A DNA stretch of 64,000 nt from Apiotrichum sp. Y4204. Its lineage: Eukaryota > Basidiomycota > Tremellomycetes > Trichosporonales > Trichosporonaceae. Position 1 is the stretch's first letter; each line of letters begins with the position of its first letter. This document shows, piece by piece, positions 50,555-63,555 of this stretch. The notes under the pieces were generated by a model. It had not been told where the DNA came from. It did no database searches and saw only the letters and a list, made by a program, of their open reading frames with translations. Made by a program: the position numbers and the translations under genes. Where the stretch lies: assembly GCA_025531455.1 (NCBI GenBank), contig JAMYHL010000037.1, positions 310,001-374,000 on the forward strand, given 5' to 3'.

Positions 50555-52358
50555 CTGTCAGGTCAGCACGGGCGGTGAGAGCTGGCCGCGGTGTCACTCG
50601 CTTCGGCGGCAGTGGACATTCGCCGTCGAGAATCAGCAAGGCAACACTGATACCCACACAGCGGGCTCGGATCGCCTCCGAGGTCATCTCTTCCGGAACA
50701 TCACCGGACGGGGAGGCGTGCTGGCGGCGACGCGTGAGGGAGCCATCGGGCATTGTGGAAGATGGGTAGATGCCAACAAGAGGGATGGTGGGCGGCTGTT
50801 CAAGAGGTGTTGGCGGTCGTGTGAATGGTGCAGTGGTGGGGGGCACACCGTCACGAGGCGTTTAGACCGTGGTATAGAGTGATGCACCGCCGACGGTGAA
50901 GTCAGTGGCGCTCACTTTGCAGAGCGAAGAAACGAAACAAAGTCGATCAGAAAAGTTGCACTACGCGTAGTGGTGGAGTGGAGTTGCGGACTTGAGTGTG
51001 GACAGGCCGGAGTGTTGTTTTGGGGTGGACTGATAAAATTACGAACGTTCGTGGCAGCAGGTTGATATTATACTGCCACGGTGTGGGCGTGGTGTGGAAT
51101 TGTGGACGGCGCGTCGGGAAACTCGACAACAACAAAAAAAGAAAGGAGAGCAAAAGCAAAGCTCATACCATTTCGACGGTAAGTGAGTAAGCGGTCAGCT
51201 CGGGTCAGTGAGGGGGGTGGACAATGGTGAAGAGAGTGTGGTGGTAAAAAACCCTCTGCCCAGACATTGCAAAGTGGGACTGAGAGAGATGGTCGTGTGA
51301 GCAACATGAAAATGATGGCGTAGGCCACAAAAGTTCAGTCAGCTCACACAGCCCAGCACAGACCAGCAGCCAAGGTCAACTCGGATATATGCGTCATGCT
51401 TGATATCCTGGATGGGTGGTGTCTGCGCAGCGAGGAAGAGGCTGAGTCAATGACGTAATGTGATGAATCCACTTTGGGTACGCAGGTGCGGCATCTCTTT
51501 GATCTTCGAGGCAGTGCAAAAACGCACGAGAAAAGGGATCGGCATGTCGGACAACACCGGCCCGGTAAAGGGCCACTCTGCTCTGGCAGTTGCAACCCAT
51601 GTGCTTTGGTTTGGTTTGTTAATTTGTTACGTTTGTTTGAGTGGCGAACTACTCTGTGTACTCTGCAGCAGAGGAATACATACTCCCGTTTTTCACAACG
51701 CGTATCCACGCCGTCTTATGCATCTGTTTTGTTTGGTAACAGAGTAGGGACGCCGACGGGGAACAGCCTGTCATGCATTGCGGGTAGAGTCGGTCTGTAT
51801 GGGGAGACGGGAGGGGAGCGAGTATAGATCCAGACAGGGCCCAAAAGAGTGTGACTTGCGGTTGATGTCAAGTACTGTATGCAGCAACTTTGGTGCAAAG
51901 GAGCAGAACAGGGCAAAGGCAAAGACAACAACAGCAAGCTTTCGCATGCAACAACACGCCATCTGGCCATCTGCTTTCCAAGTTTCCCAAGTACCCAGAG
52001 ACCACAACAACATCGCCCTTTATCTCATTTCTTGCATTGCATCCATCTACACACACTTTAGTACACACTATCGAACTATCCATCGGAGCAGTCGTCCATC
52101 AAGCCGTTTTCCTCGCATCACGTCGTCACAGTCGGTCACTCGAGAACCCTTGATTCAGAAATCGCGCACTTGGCTCCACTCACATTCCGCCCTTTTCCTT
52201 GTTGACACATCGCCGCATCATCCTTATAATCACTCCGACGGCACCGACAACCCCCCTCTGAGACTTCCGTCTTCCCATTCACGCACATTGAGATCCCATT
52301 GCAACCCTGGTCTAATCGATTGCCGAGCAGCTTCTCCCTACTCCATCGCCACCTCACT
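50555..52358. other. 1.8-kb divergent region, esterase / MFS transporter
   Basis: No gene supported. Open frames on both strands are short and without domains. The last 300 bp before the transporter start are C/T-rich on the plus strand and probably its leader; the first 300 bp probably hold a leader exon and promoter of the esterase. Confidence 0.5.
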
Positions 52359-55296
52359 ATGGCCCCTACACCGCCTCCGCTTGATCGCGGTCCACCGTTG
52401 AGCGCGACCAGCTCGACCTTCGACCTAGATGACAGCCCGTGCCCGTCGCCCTCTACCAACAGGTCGCGGGTGACGTCCGTAATCGGGCAGCGGGGCTCGC
52501 TCGGTGTCGCCTCGGGCTCGGCGCAGGTGACTCCCGCGTATCTCCCAAGACGTGTGTCACATGTCCGGCCTTCCTTCTCAACGATGCGTCGCGTCTCTCG
52601 CGTACCCACCCTTGACGATGATGGCGACGGTCCAAAGCTCCCCACTCTTGTCCCCGGTATTCGCCCTGCCTATTCCACCCCTCTGCCTGTTCTTCCCATG
52701 CTGGTCCTTTGCATTGTGGGTGGCCAGGGCTGTTCTGTAAGCTTACCCACCAGGCAATGCTGTCCGAGCTTCTCTCCGCAAACCTCTCCCAGCCCTTCAT
52801 GCTCAGGATGGTGGAAGGTAGGCGCACGGCATGCAGGCGAGTTCTAACGCAAAGGCTTTTTCATTGCAGAGGGGCGCACTCCGGACCATGACATGGAGGC
52901 ACAGGTTGGCTTGTGGACTGGTACGTGTCACCCCGACCGATCGCGTCTTCCGATCGACTCTGACATGTGACAGGCAATCTTGTTTCGGTTTTCTACATCA
53001 CCCAGTTCTTCACGTCGCTGCTGTGGAGCAGCATCGCAGACCGACATGGCCGTCGTGCGGTTCTTGTCGCCAGCATGTGTGTGAGTAACTCGGGTGCAGT
53101 ATTATTGGTTCAGAGTGCTCACATGTCCAGGGAAGCGGACTTGGTATGAAACGGCGACGCCACCAGGCCACTAACGTCAGCTCTTCTTATGTTTGGAACG
53201 TCCACTTCTGTAAATACTTACGGAAGAGCAAATCTGACCCCAGCTCCCAGAGGCAATTTGTGTTCGCCTGATCCAGGGCATTTTCGGTGGCGCCATCGGT
53301 GTGGTAAGTTGTTGGTGCAACGATTCCGCTGATATCCCAGTTCCGCGGATCTGTCCGTGACATCACCGATGAAACGAATGCGACTCGCGCGTATGCTCTT
53401 CTTGGCTTCTGTTGGGGTCTTGGTGGTGTTGTCGGACCGGTATGTGCACTCTGGGTACTCAGCGACTGACCTGCAGATCATTGGTGGTGTGTTCGAAAGC
53501 CCCGCCTTCAACTACCCCAACACGTTCTTCGGGCGCATCGAGATATTCAAGCGCATGCCATACTTCCTTCCAACCCTTCTGGGCGGAATAATCATGTTTG
53601 TTGGCGCCATTTTGGCCTGCTTCCTCTCGTGGGATGGTGGTGTTCGCGGTGGATCTCGTATCCAGCTGGAGGTCGAGAAGGACGAGCCGCTTGTTCCCTC
53701 TCGTCTCGACACCGTCTCGCCTCCTCGTACAGAGCACCGTCCGAGCGCTGCTTCGGCAGTGCGTATTCACCCCAACCGGCTTTTCTCCCCGAACAACGCA
53801 GACGAATCGGAGGCGCCCATGGCTTCCTCGTTCAAGCTCCGTCGTGAGAGCCTCGCCAGTCTCGGAACTGCTTATGGGTGGGTGAGAGCCTGTTCCAAAC
53901 GCTAACCGACAGCTATGGAGGTATCCGTTCGAAACACCCTACCCTCGCTGCTCGTCGCGCCATCGAGGCTGCTCGTCGCGCGTCGGCAGCAGAGCGCCGT
54001 CGTGCCGGTGAGGAGGCGGAGCAGGAAAATAACCGTAACGTCAGCTTTGCAACCAAGCTGCTTCTCGCAAACGAGGACAACACGTTCAACATCAACGACC
54101 TCTGGCTGTCCGCGGCTGTGGCACAAGACACTGCTGTGTTTGACGATGATGACGAGTACGACGAGGACGCTGAATATCTTGATTCCCGCATCGATTTGGA
54201 CGATGACGACGACAGAGAGTCCCTGGCTCCCACTGAGGCCGATGACACCATTACAGGTGGACCTGGATCTCCTGGATCGCCCCGCCGTGGGGTTCCTCTG
54301 ACGCGTACAATGTCCTCGGTCCGTTCCGGGGCTCGTCACCGTGTTGCCAGCAACGCGTCTGAGATTCACCGCCTCATCCGTCGCCAGTCCGCTGCTTCCC
54401 GCCGCCAGAGCGTCTCCTCGAATGTTGTTCCGTCTATCTTCGCCAACACTGGTCTCCAGTCCACCGCGTATGATGTTGATGACACACCGAGCACTCCTGC
54501 CGATCCCTTCTCGCCCCCTGGTACTATTCGTCGTGCGAACGCTCCCGCTCCCCTTACTGCGATCCAGGAGGGCAACGTCGCTGGAGCGTCGCCTCGTAGC
54601 GACACAGGCACCATGGTAGAGAAGCCTCCAACCAGCCGCTGGAAGCTGCTTCCTCTGCTCCTCATCTGCCAGTACGGCCTTCTCTCCTGCCACGATTCCA
54701 CCCATGGTCAGATTTTCCTGTCCTTTGTTGTTACGCCATACAAGTCGGGTGGTGTTGGTATAACTCCGGCGCACTACTCGGTCCTTGTCGCAATCATGTG
54801 CGTCGGACAACTTATCTATCAGTTCTACCTCTTCCCGCGTCTGGGCCCCCCTCTTGGTCGCTTCAACCACCTGCAGATGTTCCGTCTCGGCACAGCCCTT
54901 TTCGTGCCCGGTTACCTTCTCGTTCCTCTCATCCACCTCTTTGCGTCACCAAACAAGAGTGGTGGATTCCTCGTCATGCTGGTCATGTCACTCATTTCCG
55001 CCATCCGTTATTGCGGTGGTACCTTTGCGTACACCTCCGTGATGATCCTCATTGTGAGTTACAAAGTGGCCCAATCGTGCTGACAGAAGAATGCCATGAC
55101 CCCTCCGCACCTCATCGGACTTGCAAACGGTCTCGCTCAGTCTATCGTGTCGTGCGCCCGTTTCTTCGGTCCCGCCCTCGGCGGTGCCATCTGGAGTGCC
55201 AGCATTAACGGTAACCCTGCTGGATACCCCAAGGGTTTCTTCACTGTGGCGATATTCGCTGCTGTGCAGGTTCTTGGCACGCTCTTCATCCGCTAG
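52359..55296 (+). CDS. MFS transporter with large central cytoplasmic loop
   Basis: Major facilitator of the fungal YCR023C/ZIFL-like type; substrate unknown. Eleven exons: 52359..52715, 52754..52817, 52870..52920, 52974..53080, 53131..53143, 53181..53209, 53244..53303, 53341..53439, 53477..53877, 53913..55053 and 55090..55296, giving 842 residues. The first 105 residues are a disordered Ser/Arg-rich tail. TM1 is around LPMLVLCIAMLSELLSA. The MFS loop 2-3 signature is WSSIADRHGRRAVLV; YALLGFCWGLGGVVGPIIGG is the TM5 antiporter-like motif. A loop of about 320 residues (310-630), acidic and Ser/Arg-rich, separates the two six-TM halves. The second half begins LLPLLLICQYGLLS and ends with SCARFFGPALGGAIW. 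Ten introns of 34-53 nt, with a 13-nt exon. All junctions are in phase. The large phosphosite-like loop suggests regulation by kinases (inference). Confidence 0.9.
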
Positions 55297-56010
55297 AGCA
55301 CGGTATCATTTCATTGGCGCTCTCATCTCGCATTCACTTCACACCTGCCATTCCTCTCGGATATCTCTTCAACTACCCACTCCCCTGCACTCGCATATAC
55401 CCGCATCCATCCCTATAGCTGTACTTGACCCACGATCTCCATAGTCTTTCATGCGTGTCTGTCATTCATCACCATCACCCTCATCCCCTCATCCCATCGG
55501 CCCTATCTCCACAGCAGTCGTAGCATTCTCATGACCCGATGCTACTTGTTCTAAGCCTCCTGTGCACCTGTGCAATGTCTCTTTTCGGCGAGAGCTTGAG
55601 ATGTTGGGATGACCCCCAAGAGTTGAGCAGCGCGAGTGGAGGTACGTCCGCTTTACACGTGTCATTGTCGCAAGCGTTCCCTCTGGCCCGCCTCGCCCAC
55701 TGCCACCGTGTGTATCCCGTGTGGTGGTCCCTGAAGAGAGAGAGTGACCGTGACGTACCAGCGCGGTATCAGCCCCTCTCTCAGTACAGCCTGGCAGCAG
55801 TCTCCCATTCTGGGCAGTCTTGCCTGTCTGCCTGATGAGCACCGCAGCCACACGCTCCGTCCCTGTGTGCACTGCTGCTCGTCGTCACCACCCATCCACC
55901 ACCACCCACCACCACGACCACGACCGCAGTGACCACCAGCCAACAACACTCGACATCCATCCATCACATTCACCCACCACCCCACCTCTACATCATCACC
56001 ATCTGGGACC
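55297..56010. other. Intergenic, MFS 3' flank and VMA2 promoter
   Basis: No gene seen. The 714-bp spacer ends in a C/A-rich segment of CCACC repeats (about 55,890-55,990) that forms the leader of the V-ATPase subunit B gene. Confidence 0.5.
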
Positions 56011-58123
<2,113 letters not shown>

Positions 58124-58670
58124 TCCCCTAGACGTGTGCTAGTAGTGTGCTAGTCGCAGTGTGACCGAGAATGTAATACCCTAGCCGTGGCGTGCGCGGA
58201 GAGGTGAGGATCGTGTATGATTGACTGCAGCGGTGTGATGAGACGTCGAGGATCCCCGACAAGATCCCGGACATGAAGATTCCGGCTTTGTGGAGCCAGC
58301 TCTTCACTCTCAACCATCACCACGACGTCTTCAATAATGCGCTGACTGAAACAACCGTCCATGACCACACGACTGACAACACCACTGATGGCAGCGTCAC
58401 GATTCCCATTGTTGACAGACACACATCCCACATCTCTCGCACCCAGCACACACTTCATGACCCATAACGCAATACATTGTTCCCATGATGGCGAGGACGG
58501 CGACGTGGGACGACAAGGACAGGAGTATATATCACGATGCCTTGTTCCCTCCATCCTCCTCCATCTCCTTCCATCTCCCCATCCTCACCGTCTTTACCGT
58601 CCTCACCGTCCTCACCATCCTCACCGTCCTCACCTTCTTAACCGTTGATCCCCCAAGCTCCACGTCTGCA
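58124..58670. other. Intergenic, promoter of four-Cys gene A
   Basis: No gene supported. It contains CATGATGGCGAGGA at 58484..58497, nearly identical to an element before gene B, and a TATATAT stretch at about 58526..58532, about 140 bp before the gene A start. A CTCACCGTC repeat (about 58,575-58,640) forms the leader. Confidence 0.5.
58484..58497 (+). promoter_or_regulatory. Shared upstream element, gene A copy
   Basis: CATGATGGCGAGGA, 13 of 14 bases identical to 59752..59765 upstream of gene B. In both places a TATA-like stretch follows. Confidence 0.45.
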
Positions 58671-59627
58671 ATGTCCGCAATCATCGGCATGGCGCACTAC
58701 GCGTTTGCCCCGACGCGCCCGCCGCCCATGCGTCCGATGCCGCGCACGCCCTCACCGGTACCGCGCGCGTCGTCCGACTCAATCGTGTCGGTGGCGCCGG
58801 CGCGTACGCCGGCGGGGTGTGCGGGGAGTAGGGATGGGAGAAGGAGTTTTGATGGTGGGTACACTGAAAAACGAGAGTGAACTTTCTGTCTCGAACCGAT
58901 GGTATCGGGCGAGAGGGGGACTGCGATTCTCGCCCTGTTCACACTTCCTCTTGCCTTGTCTCATTCTCTCTCCTCTGACAATCTGACACCAGGCACCTGC
59001 GTCTATCTCCGCGACGGGACGGGCTATCCAATGTGTCTGTACTGCCGCGTTCTGCGCCGGCGCGAGTTTGTGTACGTAAACAAGTAGAACTGGACTGACG
59101 GCAGGACTGAGGCGGAGGCGGAAGCGAAAGCGAAAGCAGAAGCCAGGGCGGCGGCCGCAGCCGAGGCGGAAGCACTGGCTGCGATGACTGCGCCACAGGA
59201 CCAGTACGAGTCTGAAGAGGACGACGAGGAAACTCAGCTGCCGCAGCTGCCGTCACGCTCCCGCTTTCACGGCGTAGTCAAGGCTTTGCTCCGCCTCGCG
59301 CGCCCCGAGGCCACGATCTACGAGGAGCCCGAGACGCTCGGCGAACGGCTGCGTGAGGTGTACCGTCCGCGGCGCTCGAGCTCGGTGGGGACCAGGAGCT
59401 TGAGCACGATGAGTTCGATGAGCTCGATGGCCTCGAGCAGCCACATGAGCTCGACGACTTCCATCTTAGCTAGCAGCCGGAGGACTAGCACAATGAGCCT
59501 CGACACAGACACACCCGCGCCAAGCCGGACACGTCGGGTCAGCTTCCAGGAGCCGCTTCAGCGGGGGCGGCGCTGGCGGCGGACGGCGTCAGAGGGTGAG
59601 ACGCGGAACAATGAGTGCAATGAGTGA
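58671..59627 (+). CDS. Four-cysteine module protein A
   Basis: No family recognised. Exons 58671..58854, 58993..59071 and 59105..59627 (introns 138 and 33 nt) give 261 residues. Layout: a Pro/Met-rich N-terminus (MSAIIGMAHYAFAPTRPPPM), then the module spanning exons 1 and 2: C-A-G, 13 residues between Cys1 and Cys2, 11 to Cys3, then CLYC. An Ala/Glu/Lys helix (EAEAEAKAKAEARAAAAAEA) follows, then an acidic stretch and a Ser/Met/Arg-rich tail. The module's phase-1 intron lies two codons before Cys2, as in genes B, D and E. Four cysteines with a C-x2-C suggest zinc binding (inference). Neither the first nor the last exon is recognisable alone. Both splices keep frame. Confidence 0.65.
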
Positions 59628-59751
59628 GGGGGAAGAGGGGGATGCGGGATGGTATCAGCATGAATCATTTGACACAAAAGATGCATTGATATACACAGGA
59701 CTTGTGTGATTCGCGCCGCTGAGAGCGTGTACTGATCCCAAGTATTTTTCT

Positions 59752-59770
59752 CATGACGGCGAGGATATAA
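59752..59770 (+). promoter_or_regulatory. Shared upstream element and TATA box, gene B copy
   Basis: CATGACGGCGAGGA running directly into ATATAA, about 60 bp before the gene B start codon. The first 14 bases match the element before gene A at 13 positions. Confidence 0.5.
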
Positions 59771-59828
59771 GTCACATCTAGCGCCCGCTCTCCTTGCCAC
59801 CCAACCCCATCCCACTCTTACTCCCCAA

Positions 59829-60028
59829 ATGGACGAAATCCAGCTCTGTGTGGGAAACTACGCCTTTGAGCGCAACCGCGGCCGTGAGTCCCCCGAGAGC
59901 ATACAGTACTGACGACAGAGCCGTGCAAGCCGTACCGCGCGACTGACGGGGCGAGGTGCGCGTTCTGCGGGCGCGGTGTGCCCCCCGCGAATATACATTG
60001 GGCAATCTGGACGACCGCGCCCGTTTAA
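59829..60028 (+). CDS. Four-cysteine module protein B (54 aa)
   Basis: No family recognised. Exons 59829..59883 and 59919..60028 (35-nt intron, GTGAGT donor, CTGAC branch) give a 54-residue protein that is little more than the module: MDEIQLCVGN, 13 residues from Cys1 to Cys2, CKPYRATDGARC (10 between Cys2 and Cys3), then CAFCGRG. The rest is PPANIHWAIWTTAPV. The phase-1 intron splits the Gln two codons before Cys2. A TATA-like box lies 60 bp upstream. Too short for ordinary ORF calling, but the spliced frame, promoter and family pattern support it. Likely a small zinc-binding protein (inference). Confidence 0.65.
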
Positions 60029-60296
60029 GCTGCTTGAGAGCGTGTAGAATGTAGAACGAACTGTGGTGTTTGTGTATGTACAGTGCAGTGGTGAACAATG
60101 GGTTTCTGGCGGGTGTCTTTGATTATTGTGGAGTGGTTCAGAACGAGTGGAGTGAGTGTGGCGCGTACAGTACAAACGATACTCAATCTTTGCCACATAC
60201 ATACAAACGGCTCGCCATGTACAGTGATTATGAAGCTTCAGACCTATCTACAGCATGCGAATGACAGTCACTCATGACTCTCAGTCTCCTCGCAGC

Positions 60297-61009
60297 CTAC
60301 ACGCCGTGCTTCAGCCAGATTTTGAAGCGCGTCCATCGGCTTATCCCCTTCTGCTCTGTGGCTGTACACGCCGCACAGATTCCGCACGGCGCTAACGTAT
60401 GCGCCGCGGGGCGCACCCCGCCGCCAGTCACTGTCGTCAGAACGTTCTTTGTCGCCGCCACTTACCGCACTGGCAGTAGAACTGGGTATTCCCACCGAAG
60501 CGGGGACATTTCCGGTCGTGGCGCTCATACGTCTTCCACTTGGCCTCGGCGTCCGCCCGGTCTGGGGGTTTCGGCGGTGCCTCGGTGGGCGGGAGGCGGG
60601 GAAAGTCGTCCCAGTGCACGGTACGGTCGGCGGCCTTCTGCGTCTCGGAGGGGGGTATGCCGGGCTCGAGGGAGGGCAGGGGGCGGTGCGCGAGTTGTGA
60701 GAGGTATGGGTATTCTGGATCGGGAAGGCGGATGGGGAGGCCTGCGTGCGTCGGGCAGCGGCCGCACGTACACAGTGCGGGGTCCGGGTGACACGGCTTC
60801 ATAGTAGGTACGCGAGCTGAGTGACTCCACGGTGTGCCGTTGGTGTAGTGCTTTGCCATGTGTTCGTCTGAGAAGCCTCCAAGCGCGGCAGAGAGGGTGC
60901 GCGAGGGGGTCGGGCTGTTGAGGCCGGCTAGCGCGAGGCCCTGCTGCCGTTCCGAGAGGGGCGGGGAGTGCTCGCTGAACCCCGAGGCGTTGTACCCATG
61001 GCCTGCCAT
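60297..61009 (-). CDS. Cys-rich protein C, possible divergent member of the family
   Basis: No family recognised. Exons 61009..60466 and 60430..60297 (35-nt intron with CTGAC branch) give 225 residues. The N-terminal half is disordered (Ser/Pro); PCHPDPALCTCGRCPTHAG adds four cysteines. A conserved-looking stretch follows, KWKTYERHDRKCPRFGGN then QFYCQC, the intron, and a tail with PCGICAAC and GISRWTRFKIWLKHGV. Without the splice the frame ends at 60437 in RRQRTF; the spliced tail looks more protein-like. It shares with the neighbours a phase-1 intron between an upstream Cys pair and a downstream C-x2-C, but the Cys spacing differs, so membership is uncertain. Confidence 0.55.
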
Positions 61010-61751
61010 GGAGTGGGGAATTAGAAGATGAGGAGGTAGTGAAGGACGTGGAGCTGGGGGGACAAGGGATCGGGCGTGAGATAGTGTCTGTTTGCGCGGA
61101 TGGGCGCGGTCACTGCCGATCAACGCGTCATTTGCCACCAGCGAGAACACAGGTGGCACGCGCACAGATGTTCTGAGCCATGAGCGACCAAGACACCGGA
61201 AGTGTTGGAATTTTGGTACGACATGGATCCATGCGGGTCGGTTCTGGACTTCTTCCAAGTTCCGGATGTCGTGGGGACATGGTGGCCGCGGACCTGGCAT
61301 TGCACTGAGTGACCCCCTGCCAGCCCTGCCCGCCCACTCTTGGCGCCACATCCGTCGCGTCAAATCCATTCCTGGTGGCACAACCTTGTACTCAGAACAT
61401 TGTGGTTCCAAGTCCACGCTGCACACGCGTACAGTACACGCGCACACGCGCTTACACTATATAATAACGTCCTGTCTCGTGTGGATATCTGCATATAGCT
61501 CATCTCCGTATACAGACCCGTCTGCGCCAAAGTTTTACACCGTACGACCAGGGACTCTTGAGTCCGTGCGGAAGCCACAGCCGGGTGTGGGGGCAGATTC
61601 TGCTTTTGGGTGGGGGAATGTGAGGAAAAGCCCCCTCAGGCGGGCCGGAGAGAGTTTGTACGAATGCATTATGGCACAATATGTCTTGGATGGTAGAGTA
61701 CAGCCGCCCGCCAGCGGGCGGTTTTTGTCGTCGCTTGCTTGCCTGCTCGCT
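61010..61751. other. Intergenic, upstream of gene C and downstream of gene D
   Basis: No gene supported. The plus-strand frame 61092..61763 has no domain and overlaps the 3' end of gene D in antisense. The right end contains CCGCCCGCCAGCGGGCGG, an inverted repeat just past the gene D stop codon that might serve in 3'-end formation. Confidence 0.45.
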
Positions 61752-61960
61752 CTAACCGTCTAGCCCCTTGGCGCCGTCGTAGATGAGCCGACGGCAATAC
61801 GCGCAGTACATCTTGTCGCCCATGATGCGGGGCGCGCAGTAGTCTAGCGAGTTAGTACCGCAACAGGGAACTGGGAGTGTGGCCATGACTCACTGCCAAT
61901 GTTATTTGCGTGCGCGTCCCCGAAACACCAGATGTCTGTGCCTTTTGCGCAGTTGGGCAT
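61752..61960 (-). CDS. Four-cysteine module protein D (52 aa)
   Basis: No family recognised. Exons 61960..61894 and 61843..61752 (50-nt intron, GTGAGT donor, CTAAC branch, TAG acceptor) give 52 residues: MPNCAKGTDIWCFGDAHA, 12 residues from Cys1 to Cys2, CAPRIMGDKMYC (10 between), then CAYCRRLIYDGAKGLDG. The intron is phase 1 and splits the Asn two codons before Cys2, the same site as in genes A, B and E. The Gly-Asn dipeptide before Cys2 is shared with gene E. Upstream Mets in the same open frame exist, but the region before reads as leader. Probable zinc-binding micro-protein (inference). Confidence 0.65.
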
Positions 61961-63027
61961 TGTGGGTTGTGAGGCGGAAGACGCTGTGGGTTGGCGTTGA
62001 AAGAGCAGTCGGCTGGCGCTCGATAGACGACGACTAGGTTTTGTTGAGGTTGAAGCTGCAGCACAGAATGAACGAGAGAATATTGTCAAGAAAGGAAGAC
62101 TGACCAGCTGGGACCGTAAATACTGGACGCTGCTGAACGAGGGTGCTCCCCCATCAGTGCTGCCTCGAGAGAACCTCAAGCCTCTGGACCAATACGAGAG
62201 ACCGCCTGACATACACCAGTAGCAAGCGGTCCTCGTAGAACAAAACACGTTGAACACACAGCTTTCGAATTGTCAGACGCTCGCACCATCGATCGCGGAT
62301 GACCAGACATGATATTACGACGCGACTTGTGTGTGAGGTCATTGAAACGCGTCGCAGTCCGATCATGTCGGATCTTAGGTGTTCCAGCTGGTAGAGGATC
62401 ACTGGTGCCGCTGGTCACATCCCAAGCGCGACAGGTCCAGAATGCGGGCAGTGCTGCGCGGCGAGACTGGGTTGTCACGACCGTTAACCTAACGGTTCCA
62501 GACTCTGATTGTGACTCAGGCCTTGGATGTATTCTGGTACGAGCTTCCCCTGGCTTGACCAGAGTGACGCAGACCCAAACGTGACCGTACAGAGCTGTGG
62601 GGATGGGCGTTGGGTTATTCTCGTTGAGACCTTCGCCACGATCGCCACTCTCACGCCACGACCCCACATGCTGCACGCGTTGGACAAAGTGCTGTGACAT
62701 GTGTGGTCGTGCCACACCTGACGGCGCCACACCGGCCCCACCCCAGCCATCCGGAACTTGGGACAGTGGGGTACCAGGGATGTGTTCCAATGCCCGTTAT
62801 GAATACATGTCTACAAAAACAGATGTGCTATTGATGGCCAGAGTGAGCTTTATGGACCCTGGTGATGCGTGTGTGTGGTGTGGTGTGTGGTGTGCTGAGC
62901 TCGCGTTGGAGCGTGGAGAGTTCGTGACAATATGCAGGTGTCGTGTCGTGCTGGTACAGTGAAGGTGGAGTGGAAAGATCGGCGACATGTGTGGCAGAGA
63001 TTGTTGAAGGGATGCCTTGCTCGGTCT
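61961..63027. other. Intergenic between genes D and E
   Basis: No gene supported. Contains the promoter and leader of gene D on its left and the 3' flank of gene E on its right. A C-D-M-C-G-R translation near 62,690 on the plus strand lacks the spacing of the family and has no gene context. Confidence 0.4.
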
Positions 63028-63555
63028 CTACTTCAAGTCGCGACCGCAGTAGAAGCAACGCAGCTCGGATCCAAAGTACTCCATGGCACAGAGGTCTGAG
63101 CGAGTGAGTCCTGAACGGAGGTATGACTGCAGATGGCCATCGCACTATCTCAAGCGGCGGTACTCACTGCCGTTGTTCTTCTGGTCGCCCTTCCGCCCAT
63201 TACAGAGTCCAATGGTACTGGGCGGACCGGTGATAGTAGTATGCGGGGGTGGGGGAAAGATCTCGCCTTGGACAGCGTCCTCGTCAATGGCCGGAACCCC
63301 TGCTGGGCTGGGGCCGTCATCCTCGCGGTAGAAGTACGACTCGAACGAGCCATGGCGTTCGGTCCGGCCGGCGAAATACGGTTGTGGAGGCGTTTCCAGC
63401 GCCTTGGAGCTAATATGACACCAGCCCAGGGCACCGGAGATGGAATGGGAGCGGCCGGGGGTCGGCGACAGCGGCGTGGCCGGCAGCGAGGAGAAGGGCG
63501 ACAGATGGGAAGAGGCCGTCGAGCTCGGGGACGGAGGGGCGGTGGACGCGGACAT
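63028..63555 (-). CDS. Four-cysteine module protein E
   Basis: No family recognised. Exons 63555..63168 and 63095..63028 (72-nt intron) give 151 residues. The N-terminal 110 residues are Ser/Pro-rich (MSASTAPPSPSSTASSHLSP). The module follows at the C-terminus: GLCNGRKGDQKNNGNLC (13 between Cys1 and Cys2), CAMEYFGSELRC (10 between), then CFYCGRDLK and stop. The phase-1 intron splits the Asn two codons before Cys2, and the coding sequence around the donor (GGC-A / GTGAGT) is the same as in gene D. A TATA-like CATAATAAAG lies about 95 bp upstream on the minus strand. An acceptor at the nearer CTGCAG would break the frame, so I chose CTCAG at 63096. Confidence 0.65.

Noticed and set aside
53902..54936. 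Minus-strand 344-codon frame
   Set aside because: Antisense shadow of the MFS transporter loop and second half.
62190..62257. CYWC translation upstream of gene D, minus strand
   Set aside because: Cys spacing does not fit the module; the stretch reads as leader of gene D.
62660..62720. Extra four-Cys module (CCDMCGR translation, plus strand)
   Set aside because: No Cys ten residues before the C-x2-C, no intron at the family position and no credible flanking exon.
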